Shown here one piece after another: positions 18,059-27,637 of a stretch of DNA of 64,000 nt. The notes under the pieces were generated by a model, which worked only from the letters and a program-made list of their open reading frames with translations, had not been told where the DNA came from and made no database searches. The DNA is taken from contig CAXPDR010000018.1 of assembly GCA_964215955.1 (NCBI GenBank), forward strand, positions 248,001 to 312,000. Direction: 5' to 3'. Made by a program: the position numbers and the translations under genes. Positions within the stretch are counted from its first letter, which is position 1. Each line of letters starts with the position of its first letter. This DNA comes from GCA-2706205 sp964215955 (lineage in GTDB: Bacteria > Bdellovibrionota > Bacteriovoracia > Bacteriovoracales > Bacteriovoracaceae).

Positions 18059-18085
18059 AAGGAAGCTTTTTAGCTTCCTTTTTTT
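18059..18085. terminator. Bidirectional Rho-independent terminator between atpE and pdxA
   Basis: An 8-bp perfect stem AAGGAAGC/GCTTCCTT (18059-18066 with 18073-18080) with a 6-base loop is followed by a T run (18079-18085). On the other strand the A-rich left side gives a T run too. It lies between the convergent atpE and pdxA genes and overlaps the pdxA stop. Confidence 0.9.
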
Positions 18086-18995
18086 ATGTCCAAGAAAGAA
18101 TTTCATCCATTAAATATGTCATACCAATATAACTTGCTTGATTCTTCCCAAATAAATTAAAGGCTGTTCCATGATCCACACTTACTCTTTTAAAAGGAAG
18201 TCCACAGCTGAAATTAATACCAGTCAATCCATATTTTAATTTAAAGACACCAAGGCCTTGGTCATGGGAGCTGTATATAAATAATTGGCTTTTATTTTTA
18301 ATATTAAAGTGAAGAGTATCTCCTGCTTGCATATTATGAAAATTAATATGCTGATAGCGCTTCTTTAATGTTTCGATTGCTTTATTAATGACTTCGTCGT
18401 CTTTTGAAATGTATCCATTTTCTCCACAATGTGGATTAATACCACTAAAAAAAACTTCTTTAATTTCTCTATTTGGTAATTTCGAATCCAAGAAGTGCTT
18501 TATCTTTTCTGTAATTAATTTTTCATTAATAGATTTTGATACTTCGTTTATGTCTATATGATCGGTAAGAAGTAAAAAATTTGAGGAGCTACTTAAAAAA
18601 GACATCGTTATTTCATTGTTCTTAAAGAATTGTCTGAAATATTCTGTATGGCCATTGTAATGATTATCATCATCCTTAAACTGATCTTTAGAGCTAGGTA
18701 GAGTTAATAGAATATCAGTATTATCCATATCTCTAATACTTTTATTTAAGGAGATCATGGTTTCACTCAAATTTTTATTTTTTAAAAATTCACATGAAAG
18801 ATCACTACTACTAAAATTCGTAGAATTTTTATTGATCTGAAATGGTATCTTGCAGTTAATTAATGTTGATTCTAGTGAGTCTCTAAAACAATAGAGCTTA
18901 AACAGTTTCTGATGTTCTTTCTTAAGTGTTAAATATGCTTTTAAAAATATCTCTAAGCCAATTCCTTTTTCATGGCCTTGAGTAACTCTAATCAT
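18084..18995 (-). CDS. pdxA: 4-hydroxythreonine-4-phosphate dehydrogenase (PdxA family)
   Basis: A 303-residue member of the PdxA family of NAD-dependent dehydrogenases acting in pyridoxal phosphate synthesis. Family landmarks are visible: GHTEYF (metal/substrate histidine), GINPHCGENG, and HDQGLGVFK followed by SVDHGTAFNLFGK. It is shorter than the usual 325-335 residues, and the N-terminal motif GDPAGIGPE is changed to GHEKGIGLE, so a related substrate is possible. The gene overlaps the SurA-like gene by 4 bp; surA-pdxA linkage is common in proteobacteria. Confidence 0.85.
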   Translation of the reverse strand: MIRVTQGHEKGIGLEIFLKAYLTLKKEHQKLFKLYCFRDSLESTLINCKIPFQINKNSTNFSSSDLSCEFLKNKNLSETMISLNKSIRDMDNTDILLTLPSSKDQFKDDDNHYNGHTEYFRQFFKNNEITMSFLSSSSNFLLLTDHIDINEVSKSINEKLITEKIKHFLDSKLPNREIKEVFFSGINPHCGENGYISKDDEVINKAIETLKKRYQHINFHNMQAGDTLHFNIKNKSQLFIYSSHDQGLGVFKLKYGLTGINFSCGLPFKRVSVDHGTAFNLFGKNQASYIGMTYLMDEILSWT

Positions 18996-19900
18996 AGATT
19001 ATTAAGCGTATAATAGTTTAAGATTTCTCTTGAAAACCAATTATCAGATATTTTAGCTGATCTATTGATGAAAATTTGATTATAAATCATATTCTTTTTT
19101 GCTAAAAAATCACTCGATTCAGCTAAGTCTTTTTTGGTTATATAAAAACTGTGGATAACACCATTTTTTATATAGAGTTTAGAGAAAGTATTCTCATTAG
19201 TTTTCTTTAATAGTGCTGATAAGTCTTTGGGAAGATCTTCATCAGATAAAGTTCCCAGATCATTAGTGTCTAAATCGGAATAAATCTGAGGGAGATTTCC
19301 AGTCTTTTTATATTTTAATAAAATTTCTGGTAGTCTTTTTAAATCTTCTTTTGGAACTTTATTTTTAGCGATACTGAAATCTAGAACTTTATATTTAAAG
19401 CTTAATGCTTTATTGTTTGAATTTGCAGTATAATAAAAGTTTTTTAATTCTTGATCAGTTATTGTTACAAGAGGTCCAATAATTCTTCTTTGGAAAACGC
19501 TGTATTCCATAGCTTCTCTGATTAGTTCAAAATACTCATTAAAGCTTATACCTTTTGACTTTAAAAATAGTAAAAGTTCTTTTCTATTAAGTCGTAAACC
19601 TTTTTCAGTTTCTTTGATTCTTGATTCAACGGCATCGTCAGAAATTACGAACCCTAATTCAGCTAATCTGTCTTTAATTACAAAGTTTCTATGAAGAATA
19701 TTTAGGATGTCTGAGTTGCTGTATTTGGTACCTTTATAAATAAATGGAGCGATTTCTTTTCTGATATTAATAGTTTTCTTAACCCTTTCTATTTCAGATA
19801 GTGTGAATACTTTATCGTTAATAACCCCAGCTATTTTATCTAATAGTTTAGCATGTACGTTAAATGAAATAATTAGAAAGAAAACAAAAACTTTACTCAT
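18992..19900 (-). CDS. SurA-like periplasmic chaperone
   Basis: A 302-residue protein with a signal peptide MSKVFVFFLIISFNVHA and then LDKIAGVINDKVFTLSEIE, the hallmark N-terminus of SurA-type outer-membrane-protein chaperones. The helical substrate-binding region (about 45-150) is recognisable. No clear PpiC isomerase core is visible in the C-terminal half, so it may be chaperone-only. The neighbour at 19901 supplies a parvulin domain, suggesting the two act together on envelope proteins. Four-base overlap with pdxA; adjacent to the upstream gene without a gap. Confidence 0.75.
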   Translation of the reverse strand: MSKVFVFFLIISFNVHAKLLDKIAGVINDKVFTLSEIERVKKTINIRKEIAPFIYKGTKYSNSDILNILHRNFVIKDRLAELGFVISDDAVESRIKETEKGLRLNRKELLLFLKSKGISFNEYFELIREAMEYSVFQRRIIGPLVTITDQELKNFYYTANSNNKALSFKYKVLDFSIAKNKVPKEDLKRLPEILLKYKKTGNLPQIYSDLDTNDLGTLSDEDLPKDLSALLKKTNENTFSKLYIKNGVIHSFYITKKDLAESSDFLAKKNMIYNQIFINRSAKISDNWFSREILNYYTLNNL

Positions 19901-20719
19901 CTATAGTTTATCCTTGTGAATTTTAACTTTGGCATTATTTCTCTTTTTGGCGAAATAGTCAGCTAAAATCTCATCTCTTTTCACATCATAAAGGATTTTT
20001 TGATATAGGTTTGTATCAATTTGTTCAAATTTCTTCTCACCAGTTACCATTACAATATGTATTCCGTATTGTGTTCTAAACGGATTCGTGATGTAACCAA
20101 TGCGCTTACCTTTTATAGATTCGTAATATTCAGGAGCCAATCTTACTCGAGGTTGATATCCCATATCTCCACCAGTAAGAGCAGTTGTGGTTTGACCGTA
20201 TTTTTTAGCAAGTTCTGAAAATTTCTTTGGGTTTTTTATGGCCTCATTATATATTTTATTAGCTAAAGCCATAGATTCTGCTAACTCTACATCAGTAGGA
20301 GTTGTTCTTAGTCTTAATAAAATTTGAGATGTTTTATACTCTTTGTTTTTTGAATAGTAAGATTTAACATCGCTATCACTGATTTTTATTTTATTAAGTT
20401 TAGGGGTTAATTCATCAGATATATATGCATGATAAATAATATCATTCATCTTTTTGACGACATCTGGTCTTTTATGAATATTAACTTTTTTAGCCTCTTC
20501 AATACCAATTATTCTATCAATAAGATCATTAAGTGAACTTTGAAGAGTAACTTTTTTACCACTTCTCACAAAGTTAAGATTTTGTTTATGGTAACTCAAT
20601 AGAGTTGATTTCCTGATAGTTTTTCCTGCTGCCTCAGCAACAATTGGATCAGCTTCATCTGCATAAGCAGAAAATTGTGAAAAACTAAGAGATAGTAAAA
20701 CTGTAAAAATCCATTTCAT
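19901..20719 (-). CDS. Periplasmic PpiC-type peptidyl-prolyl isomerase
   Basis: A 272-residue secreted foldase. A signal peptide (MKWIFTVLLSLSFSQFSAYA) precedes a SurA/PrsA-like helical region. A parvulin domain follows from about residue 130, with TSQILLRLR, FSELAKKYGQ, GGDMGYQPR and TQYGIHIVMV matching the PpiC pattern. Two ATGs exist two codons apart; ATG 20719 leaves 8 bp after AGGA and is preferred. It lies between mfd and the SurA-like gene in a four-gene minus-strand run. Confidence 0.85.
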   Translation of the reverse strand: MKWIFTVLLSLSFSQFSAYADEADPIVAEAAGKTIRKSTLLSYHKQNLNFVRSGKKVTLQSSLNDLIDRIIGIEEAKKVNIHKRPDVVKKMNDIIYHAYISDELTPKLNKIKISDSDVKSYYSKNKEYKTSQILLRLRTTPTDVELAESMALANKIYNEAIKNPKKFSELAKKYGQTTTALTGGDMGYQPRVRLAPEYYESIKGKRIGYITNPFRTQYGIHIVMVTGEKKFEQIDTNLYQKILYDVKRDEILADYFAKKRNNAKVKIHKDKL

Positions 20720-20736
20720 AATCATAATCCTAATAT

Positions 20737-23700
20737 TTAATCATTTAGTTTAATTTTTAAAAATTCAGTAAAATCTAATAATGTATCAATATTAATCTTA
20801 TCCTTAAATAAACAATTAATCGAGTAATCTGGATTTATTTTGTAAATTTTTGGCCTTTGCATAAAAAAGTTTAGGACTTTATCCCTCAAAAATGGTTCAG
20901 AGCTTAATAAATTATTATCAAAATATAAAATAATACTTGAGGTTTTTGTTTTTATAGCTTTAATTCCAAGATCTTGAATATTTATTCTAGAAAGTAGTAT
21001 TTTTTGTAAATTGACCAGTTCATCCGGAAATTTTCCATATTGATCATAAATAATTTCCAAAATGTCTTTAATTTGGTTTTCAGTGGAACTATTAGACAAT
21101 TTCTTATAAAATCTGAGTCTTTCACTAGAATTCTCAATATAAGATGTCGGAATGTAACCATTAAATGGTGTCATAAATTCAATATTTTTATTCCTCTGAA
21201 TTGGTTTACCCTTAATTTCGTTGATAGCATCTTGAAGTAGTTCCATATAAAGTTCAAGTCCAATATTTCCAATATGACCTGATTGCTCAGCCCCTAATAT
21301 ATCTCCAGAGCCTCTAATTTCTAAATCACTTGAAGCGAGATTGAATCCTGAACCTAATTCAGCATAAGTCTGTAAGGCTTTTAACCTTTTACTCGCAATT
21401 TCAGAAATGTTGTGAAATGAGGGGATTATAAAATAAGCATAAGCTTTTTTATCTGAACGTCCAATTCTACCCCTTAATTGATGTAATTGGGAAAGACCAA
21501 AGGTATCAGCTCGGTCAATTATCATAGTATTTGCTTTAGGAATATCAATTCCAGACTCTATAATGGTGGTGGAGATTAGTACATCATATTTATATCCATA
21601 AAAATCGGTGATCCTTTTTTCAAGCTCTTTTTCTCCCATTTGCCCATGAGCAAAAACTATTCGGGCTGATGGAACTAATTTTTGAACTTTCCCTGCAAAG
21701 ATTTCAATATCGTTAACTCGATTATGAACTATAAAGACTTGCCCTGCCCTACTAAGTTCTTTTTCTATTGCTAATTTTAATGTCTGATTATCTTCTTTGA
21801 TTATATATGATTTTATAGTTTGACGCTTAGGTGGTGCAGTTTTAATTATAGAAAGATCCTTAATTCCAAGAAAAGACATTTGTAAAGTTCTAGGTATTGG
21901 AGTGGCTGTGAGTGTTAAGGTATCTACATTTTCCTTTAGTAATTTCATTTTTTCTTTATGGCCAACTCCAAAGCGCTGTTCTTCATCTATAATTAATAAA
22001 CCTAAATCTTTGAACTTTACTGAATTAGAAAGAATTTTATGGGTTCCAATAAGAATATCAATTTTTCCTTCAGCAAGTTTTTGAAGAATCTCATTAACTT
22101 GTTTCGTGGTTTTAAATCGACTTATAAACTCGATGTTAACTGGAAAATCTTTAAATCTCTCCTTAAAGCTATTGTAATGTTGAAAAGATAGAACAGTTGT
22201 TGGAACTAAAACAGCAACTTGCTTATTGTCACATACAGCCTTAAAAGCTGCTCGCATAGCAACTTCTGTTTTTCCAAAACCAACATCCCCACAGACAAGC
22301 CTATCCATTGGTTTTTCGCTCATCATATCATTTAAGACATCATTAATAGCACTTGCTTGATCGGCAGTCTCTTGGAATCCAAAACTTAAAGCAAAATTTT
22401 CATAATCATGATCACTTTCACTAAATTTATAACCCTTTTGAAGTTCCCTTTTGGCATGTAATTCTAATAAATCAAAAGCAAGCTTTTTCACTGATTGTTT
22501 TGCTTTTGCTTTAATGGCATCAAATTTTTGAGTCTTCAAATTGGATAAAGTAGGTTTAGTTTCTTTATTAGCGTACTTTTGAATAAGATTTAAACGATAA
22601 ACAGGAACATAGACTTTATCGTTATCTTTATACTCAATAATAATATAATCTGAAGTCGTATCCCCTAGAGTCAGTGTATCCAGTCCTAAATATTTTCCAA
22701 CACCATAATCTTTATGAATTAGGTAATCACCAATATTAAGTGTAGAAAGTTGATCAGCAAAAAGATCGGATTCAAAATTTGTTTTAGTATTTTTTACTTT
22801 TTTAATAGATTTTTTAAAAAAATCATTAGAGGAAATAACAATTAGATCTTGAGAGCCGTAAACAAAACCTTGACTTAATTGACCTTGGATAAATTCAATT
22901 TTGGATAAAACGCCCGAAATACCTACTTGGGAGAGATTATACTGAATTTCATCTTTATGCTTTTCTTGATTCCAAACAATGTAGATATTTTTATTTTGCG
23001 AAACCAACTTTTTAATAGAATTAGAGATATCGATAACTTTATTTTGCCCAGTTGGATCGATTTTAAAAGTAGCAAGAAATGGTGTGATATTTAAATTAAA
23101 TGAGTCTTTGAATTGATCCTTATCCAAGTTGTTTGTGAGTTCAACTTCATTAATTTGAACACAACCCATTTCATCTAAACATGAAAAATCAAAAACTTGA
23201 TCATAATCCGCTTTTATATCTTCAGAACTTTCTTGATAAACTTTTTGGTTTTCTATAAGGGTGTTCTTGTAGATTTCTATCTCTTCAATAGCCTTGTGCA
23301 TATTAAAAAAATGAACATTTGTATTTTTTAAAAAGCCTAAGAGTGTATTGTGATTTTCAAGAAAATACCCCAAATAGCTAGGATAATCATCAAAAAAATA
23401 TTTATTTCTGAGGCATTTAGAAATATGCCTTCTAAACTCATATTTATTAGTTTCATTAAGTTTTGGTCTAGGAAAGTTGTTAAGAAATCTATTAACATAA
23501 TCTTGATCTAGAAGATTGTGTTGGGTTTTACTAAATTGAATTGAATCAATATTACAATTAGGTTTAGACTTTAACGTAGTGGGATCAATTTCTCTAATTT
23601 CCTCAATCATATCGTCAAAAAAGATCAATCTAACAGGCTTAGAATTAAAGGGATAAATGTCAAAGATTTCACCTTTTGCTGCAAAAGTACCAGGTTCTTC

Positions 23701-24171
23701 TGTTGTTGGAGTTCGTCGAAAACCTAAAGATGTTAGTTTTGCAGATAATTCATTATGATTGTAAATATCTGATACAGAAATTTGAAAATTGTCATTCTTA
23801 AAAAATTCCAAACTTGGTGTGATAAGTGAAAGAGCCTTAGGAGTGGTAACAATATTATATTGCTCATTTGAATTTAATATTTTACTAATACAGTTAAATC
23901 GTTGAAGAAGATTAAATTCAGAAGATAATCGGCCTTCATATATATCAGAGCCTAATTCTGGATAAAATAAAGTATTTTGCTGCTTAGATTTAATAATATC
24001 AAAAGCCATTTCAGCTTTAACTTCACTATCGAGAATAAATAAATTGTTTTTGGATGTACTATAAAAGTTAAGATATAGAAAAAGCCACTGCTCAGGTTCT
24101 ATACCGTTTAGGTCAACATTTATAAAGTCCGAGTCTTTTAGTTTGCTTAAAATTGGCAAGGAATTATACAA
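20737..24171 (-). CDS. mfd: Transcription-repair coupling factor Mfd
   Basis: A 1144-residue DNA translocase that removes stalled RNA polymerase and recruits UvrA. A UvrB-like N-terminal module is followed by the RNA-polymerase-interacting domain (IGDYLIHKDYGVGKYLGLD). The helicase core has Walker A CGDVGFGKTEVAMRAAFKA, motif II LLIIDEEQRFG and TATPIPRTLQMS. The region QLRGRIGRSDKKAYAYF and the C-terminal TRCF domain are present. Length and order are complete. It is first in the minus-strand operon mfd-ppiC-surA-like-pdxA. Confidence 0.96.
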   Translation of the reverse strand: MYNSLPILSKLKDSDFINVDLNGIEPEQWLFLYLNFYSTSKNNLFILDSEVKAEMAFDIIKSKQQNTLFYPELGSDIYEGRLSSEFNLLQRFNCISKILNSNEQYNIVTTPKALSLITPSLEFFKNDNFQISVSDIYNHNELSAKLTSLGFRRTPTTEEPGTFAAKGEIFDIYPFNSKPVRLIFFDDMIEEIREIDPTTLKSKPNCNIDSIQFSKTQHNLLDQDYVNRFLNNFPRPKLNETNKYEFRRHISKCLRNKYFFDDYPSYLGYFLENHNTLLGFLKNTNVHFFNMHKAIEEIEIYKNTLIENQKVYQESSEDIKADYDQVFDFSCLDEMGCVQINEVELTNNLDKDQFKDSFNLNITPFLATFKIDPTGQNKVIDISNSIKKLVSQNKNIYIVWNQEKHKDEIQYNLSQVGISGVLSKIEFIQGQLSQGFVYGSQDLIVISSNDFFKKSIKKVKNTKTNFESDLFADQLSTLNIGDYLIHKDYGVGKYLGLDTLTLGDTTSDYIIIEYKDNDKVYVPVYRLNLIQKYANKETKPTLSNLKTQKFDAIKAKAKQSVKKLAFDLLELHAKRELQKGYKFSESDHDYENFALSFGFQETADQASAINDVLNDMMSEKPMDRLVCGDVGFGKTEVAMRAAFKAVCDNKQVAVLVPTTVLSFQHYNSFKERFKDFPVNIEFISRFKTTKQVNEILQKLAEGKIDILIGTHKILSNSVKFKDLGLLIIDEEQRFGVGHKEKMKLLKENVDTLTLTATPIPRTLQMSFLGIKDLSIIKTAPPKRQTIKSYIIKEDNQTLKLAIEKELSRAGQVFIVHNRVNDIEIFAGKVQKLVPSARIVFAHGQMGEKELEKRITDFYGYKYDVLISTTIIESGIDIPKANTMIIDRADTFGLSQLHQLRGRIGRSDKKAYAYFIIPSFHNISEIASKRLKALQTYAELGSGFNLASSDLEIRGSGDILGAEQSGHIGNIGLELYMELLQDAINEIKGKPIQRNKNIEFMTPFNGYIPTSYIENSSERLRFYKKLSNSSTENQIKDILEIIYDQYGKFPDELVNLQKILLSRINIQDLGIKAIKTKTSSIILYFDNNLLSSEPFLRDKVLNFFMQRPKIYKINPDYSINCLFKDKINIDTLLDFTEFLKIKLND

Positions 24172-24216
24172 AAAAGCTCCAGTATAGTTTTTATTTCTTA
24201 ATTAAATACCTTAAAC

Positions 24217-24222
24217 TATAAT
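24217..24222 (+). promoter_or_regulatory. Possible -10 element for the membrane-protein operon
   Basis: TATAAT lies 20 bp before the ATG at 24243 in the mfd-divergent gap (24172-24242). The -35 region is weak, and AT-rich sequence makes such matches common. Confidence 0.3.
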
Positions 24223-24242
24223 TCTAGTATTTTGGAATATAT

Positions 24243-24506
24243 ATGAACACTTTTATTATAGAAACAATTTTATTATTTTTTGCATCTTTGATTTTCGTAT
24301 TTTTTACTGTGAAGATAAATTTATCTAAAACGAAAATAAGCAGTAAAACAAAAATATTAAAATTATTAGAGTATATAATCGGTTTGATTTTAATTACAAT
24401 AATTTCCATTCTTGCGATACACAAGAAGATTTTATTATTAAGCTTGTCGATCGTAACATATATAATTATCAAAAAAACTAATTGGAGGGAGAAACTTGAT
24501 CTATAG
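24243..24506 (+). CDS. Small membrane protein of unknown function (operon gene 1)
   Basis: An 87-residue protein with about three hydrophobic helices and a basic C-terminus. I recognise no family. It opens a run of seven overlapping membrane-protein genes (24243-28599) and overlaps the next gene by 11 bp. Its length, start codon and coupling to the next gene support it being real. An antisense open frame over the same bases is a shadow. Confidence 0.6.
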   Translation: MNTFIIETILLFFASLIFVFFTVKINLSKTKISSKTKILKLLEYIIGLILITIISILAIHKKILLLSLSIVTYIIIKKTNWREKLDL

Positions 24507-25281
24507 CGTTGTTTTTCCATTCATATTGCTATCACTTATTCTACTTATAAACTTTATTTTTAATGAAAGAAATCAATATTATTATTTAAGTAGATACAAT
24601 ATAGGAAAACAATTTAGAATTATTGTTTTAAAGTCTGTCCGGAGTTTAATACTTACAATTAAAAATAAACTAGACGTTTCAATAGTAGAATCAATATTGA
24701 GAGTTATAAGTGTTTTTATATTTTCAATTGTGGGAAAAATAATTTGGGATCAAAATAGTGTGAGTCTAGACTTAGGTTTATCCATGCTAGTATTTAGTTT
24801 TTTTTCAGTCACAGTCTTAGACAATCTTTTGTCTAAACAGTCTTCTATATTCCAATTAAAAGACCATATAAATTCATTATCAATTATGATTGTTTTAATA
24901 ATTCTAAATTTGGAATTCCCAATTCAAAATAGAAAAATAGATATAATAATCAGTTTAGCGATATTGTTGTTCTGCCTGTATGTCACCATGTTAATTTTTA
25001 CAAGCCTTAGAAAAATAAATACTCGTAAAAAATCAGTTAAAATTATTTTAGAAGCAACAGTAGTTCTTGTTTTATGTGAACTACTTTATCAAAAAAATAT
25101 TTTAAGCCTGGATTTGATAAATCCTTACGTAAGCTTGGTTCTTTTGTTTCCCTATGTCTTAATAACAAATATCTATGAAAGAATGACCTCAAAGAAAATT
25201 ATAAATCAAAATAAAAATAATAACATCTTTTACTTCGGTGTATTTTTAATAACAATAAGGTTCTTAATGTGGAAATTTTAA
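24496..25281 (+). CDS. Multi-pass membrane protein of unknown function (operon gene 2, TTG start)
   Basis: A 261-residue protein with about seven hydrophobic segments. The start is TTG 24496, preceded by a strong GGAGGGAG. The segment after the first helix (FNERNQYYYLSRYNIG) faintly recalls the ER...LR.GP.. stretch of NuoH-type proteins. I do not consider this enough for a family call. It overlaps the flanking genes by 11 and 13 bp. Confidence 0.65.
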   Translation: MIYSVVFPFILLSLILLINFIFNERNQYYYLSRYNIGKQFRIIVLKSVRSLILTIKNKLDVSIVESILRVISVFIFSIVGKIIWDQNSVSLDLGLSMLVFSFFSVTVLDNLLSKQSSIFQLKDHINSLSIMIVLIILNLEFPIQNRKIDIIISLAILLFCLYVTMLIFTSLRKINTRKKSVKIILEATVVLVLCELLYQKNILSLDLINPYVSLVLLFPYVLITNIYERMTSKKIINQNKNNNIFYFGVFLITIRFLMWKF

Positions 25282-25682
25282 ACATTTTAATTTTTATATT
25301 GTTATTAGTCTCAGCGTTGACAAAAATGAACCAAATACCTATTTGGCTAACTTTCTCATTACTAGGACTAAAGTTTAGTTTGATTGAATCCTATATGAGT
25401 TTAATTCTTGTAATTCTTTCGTTGTTGGTCATTGAATTAAGTTCAGTTTGTAAAATAAACTTTAATAGTTCAAGTCAATCCATGAAGATGTCAAGTATAG
25501 TAAAAATAATATTAATTGGTTGTATCGCTGGAATAGGCTTGTGGAAATTTTTATTCATTAACAAGAATATAAGCATAACAGATAATGAACTAACAAAAAT
25601 CTCAGTATTTGTTTTATTGTCTTTAATAATTTTAGGGTTAGTTTTAAATAATGGTAAACGTGGCAATAGTATTTCTAAGTAG
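25269..25682 (+). CDS. Small membrane protein of unknown function (operon gene 3, GTG start)
   Basis: A 137-residue protein with about four hydrophobic segments and no family that I recognise. GTG 25269 lies 8 bp after AAGG and inside the end of the previous gene. It overlaps the next gene by 32 bp. Confidence 0.6.
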   Translation: MEILNILIFILLLVSALTKMNQIPIWLTFSLLGLKFSLIESYMSLILVILSLLVIELSSVCKINFNSSSQSMKMSSIVKIILIGCIAGIGLWKFLFINKNISITDNELTKISVFVLLSLIILGLVLNNGKRGNSISK

Positions 25683-25875
25683 TATAATGATTTTTCTTTT
25701 TTTGTGGTTTCAAAAATTTAGAGAATCATTTATTACTTTAAACTTTTTATTTTTATTCTTTTGTTCTGAATCTTATTCAAACAATAACTTATATTTGATA
25801 ACAGTGCTTACGTATTTATTATTTATATTAGTCTCCGCTATATATATGATAAAACTTATAAGCGAGAGTAAATAA
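25651..25875 (+). CDS. Small two-helix membrane protein of unknown function (operon gene 4)
   Basis: A 74-residue protein with two to three hydrophobic segments, starting within the previous gene and sharing the last base of its TAA with the next ATG (TAATG). No recognisable motif. The tight coupling is the main evidence that it is real. Confidence 0.5.
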   Translation: MVNVAIVFLSSIMIFLFLWFQKFRESFITLNFLFLFFCSESYSNNNLYLITVLTYLLFILVSAIYMIKLISESK

Positions 25876-26708
25876 TGTTTTTTGTTTATTTAACAATATT
25901 TTTTTTAATCTTTGTTGTAATGAAATTTACTAAATTTAAAGAATATAATCAGTTTGTATATATATTCCTTGGATTTAGCTCGATTCTTTTTCTTTTTAAA
26001 GACTTTAAAGAAATCTTAGATTTTAAATTTATTGATAATATATTTTTTATTGTACCTATTTTGATCATTCATTCTTTCTATTTACTTGTAAATAACGATT
26101 TTAAAAATCAGAAATTATGTAATGAATTTCATATTTTAATTTATATACTAATGATTATTAATTTTCAGGTTTTTTTAACGATTTGTTTGTTAGGTGCTAT
26201 AACATATAAAAAAGTGTTAATAGAAAATTCAAAGCTAGAGATTAGAAGAACCACAATTCTGCTAATATTAGTTGCAGCTTTAAGTCAGTTGAATTTAAAG
26301 TTTAATGGTTTTGAAGAATTTATCTTCATCGCATTGTTGATGATAAATTTATTTAGAAAGAGTTCAAGCCAGGAAGTTTATAGTTTTGGTCTTGTGTTTG
26401 CTATTATTTCATTTGAATTTATGTCTATTAAGATTTTTTCTTTTATCCTAATTATTTTAAATGGTCTAAATTTCTTAATAAGTGTTAAACATTATGAAAT
26501 TATGAAAAGGTTCTTACTAAATTTGGATATATTAGAAAGAATCCAAACAATTTTAAAAATCAAATATCAGCCATTAAAATTAGATTTGAAGGAAAATTTA
26601 GTTGATAGCGGCTTTCGCGTTTCAAGGAAAAAAGATTATAGTGGTTTAAATTTCGACTATGAATTATTCCTTTTATTATTGTTATTCATTTTTATGGTGG
26701 CATTATGA
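25875..26708 (+). CDS. Multi-pass membrane protein of unknown function (operon gene 5)
   Basis: A 277-residue protein with about eight hydrophobic helices and a basic stretch at roughly 215-250 before the last helix. No charged residues sit in the helices in the pattern of NuoL/M/N antiporter-like subunits, and no family is recognised. TAATG junction upstream; 4-bp ATGA overlap downstream. Confidence 0.65.
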   Translation: MFFVYLTIFFLIFVVMKFTKFKEYNQFVYIFLGFSSILFLFKDFKEILDFKFIDNIFFIVPILIIHSFYLLVNNDFKNQKLCNEFHILIYILMIINFQVFLTICLLGAITYKKVLIENSKLEIRRTTILLILVAALSQLNLKFNGFEEFIFIALLMINLFRKSSSQEVYSFGLVFAIISFEFMSIKIFSFILIILNGLNFLISVKHYEIMKRFLLNLDILERIQTILKIKYQPLKLDLKENLVDSGFRVSRKKDYSGLNFDYELFLLLLLFIFMVAL

Positions 26709-27637
26709 TTCTAGCAGCATCGATAATTTCATTGTTAAGCCCTTTAAAGTATCTATTACAAAAAATAGTAAATAAAAGATTTACTGGAATTATATTTAAT
26801 TTTATAGCACTAATCTTCTGTGCATTTTATACCATATTGAATGATAGTTTAGGCTACCATTTAATGTTTTTTTTAAGTGTCGTTTTTATTTTTTCAGTGG
26901 ATTTAAGAAAAAAATTTAATTTAGAGTCCTTTATACTTCCTTTTATCTTTGTAGATATATCATTGGAGTATAAAAGTCTTATTTTATTAGTTTATTTTTA
27001 TATCTCAAAAAATATTAATATATTTAACTTTTTGTCTATAATTCTGATAACAAATAATAGTCTTTTTATTTCTACATATAACATAGAAATAGAATTGGTT
27101 TTATTTTCTTTGTTATTTTTTAATAATTTAGTCCTTGATAAGCATACTAATATTGATGGAAAGCGATTAATATTTACTTATATATTATCAGAAATGTTTC
27201 TTGTTATTCAGAATGTCGAGGCGTTAGGTTTGATGGCTTTTATCGTGTTTTCAAGCTTTTTATATTTTAGGTCAAGCTATACTAAAAAGAGAGAGTTAGC
27301 CCTATATATTCTACCCCTATCTCTGTATTATCTGGACGGTAAAAATACATATGCATTTTTATTGTTAATTTTATTGTCATTTAATTATCATATAAAACTA
27401 CCTAAAAACATTTTAATTCATGCAAGAAATTTATCCTTGTTCTTGATGTTGATTGTTAGTTTTTATATGTTTGTAGGTTATTTTGATAATTATAATTTGG
27501 CTTATAGCGTCGTTCTAATCTTATATTTAGCAATTTTCATAAAATCAATGCTTTTAGATTTAGAGAACACAGATAAATTTGCTTACAAGATAATAACTCT
27601 ATTTTCAATAATAATAGTAGGAGGTTTATGGAGGTAA
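26705..27637 (+). CDS. Multi-pass membrane protein of unknown function (operon gene 6)
   Basis: A 310-residue, strongly hydrophobic protein with about nine to ten predicted helices and few charged residues. No family recognised. It overlaps the previous gene by 4 bp and the next by 10 bp. Confidence 0.65.
   Translation: MILAASIISLLSPLKYLLQKIVNKRFTGIIFNFIALIFCAFYTILNDSLGYHLMFFLSVVFIFSVDLRKKFNLESFILPFIFVDISLEYKSLILLVYFYISKNINIFNFLSIILITNNSLFISTYNIEIELVLFSLLFFNNLVLDKHTNIDGKRLIFTYILSEMFLVIQNVEALGLMAFIVFSSFLYFRSSYTKKRELALYILPLSLYYLDGKNTYAFLLLILLSFNYHIKLPKNILIHARNLSLFLMLIVSFYMFVGYFDNYNLAYSVVLILYLAIFIKSMLLDLENTDKFAYKIITLFSIIIVGGLWR

Noticed and set aside
24224..24520. 98-residue minus-strand open frame antisense to membrane gene 1
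   Set aside because: It overlaps the plus-strand gene nearly completely and has no coupling to mfd. The plus-strand gene is joined to the following operon, which favours it.
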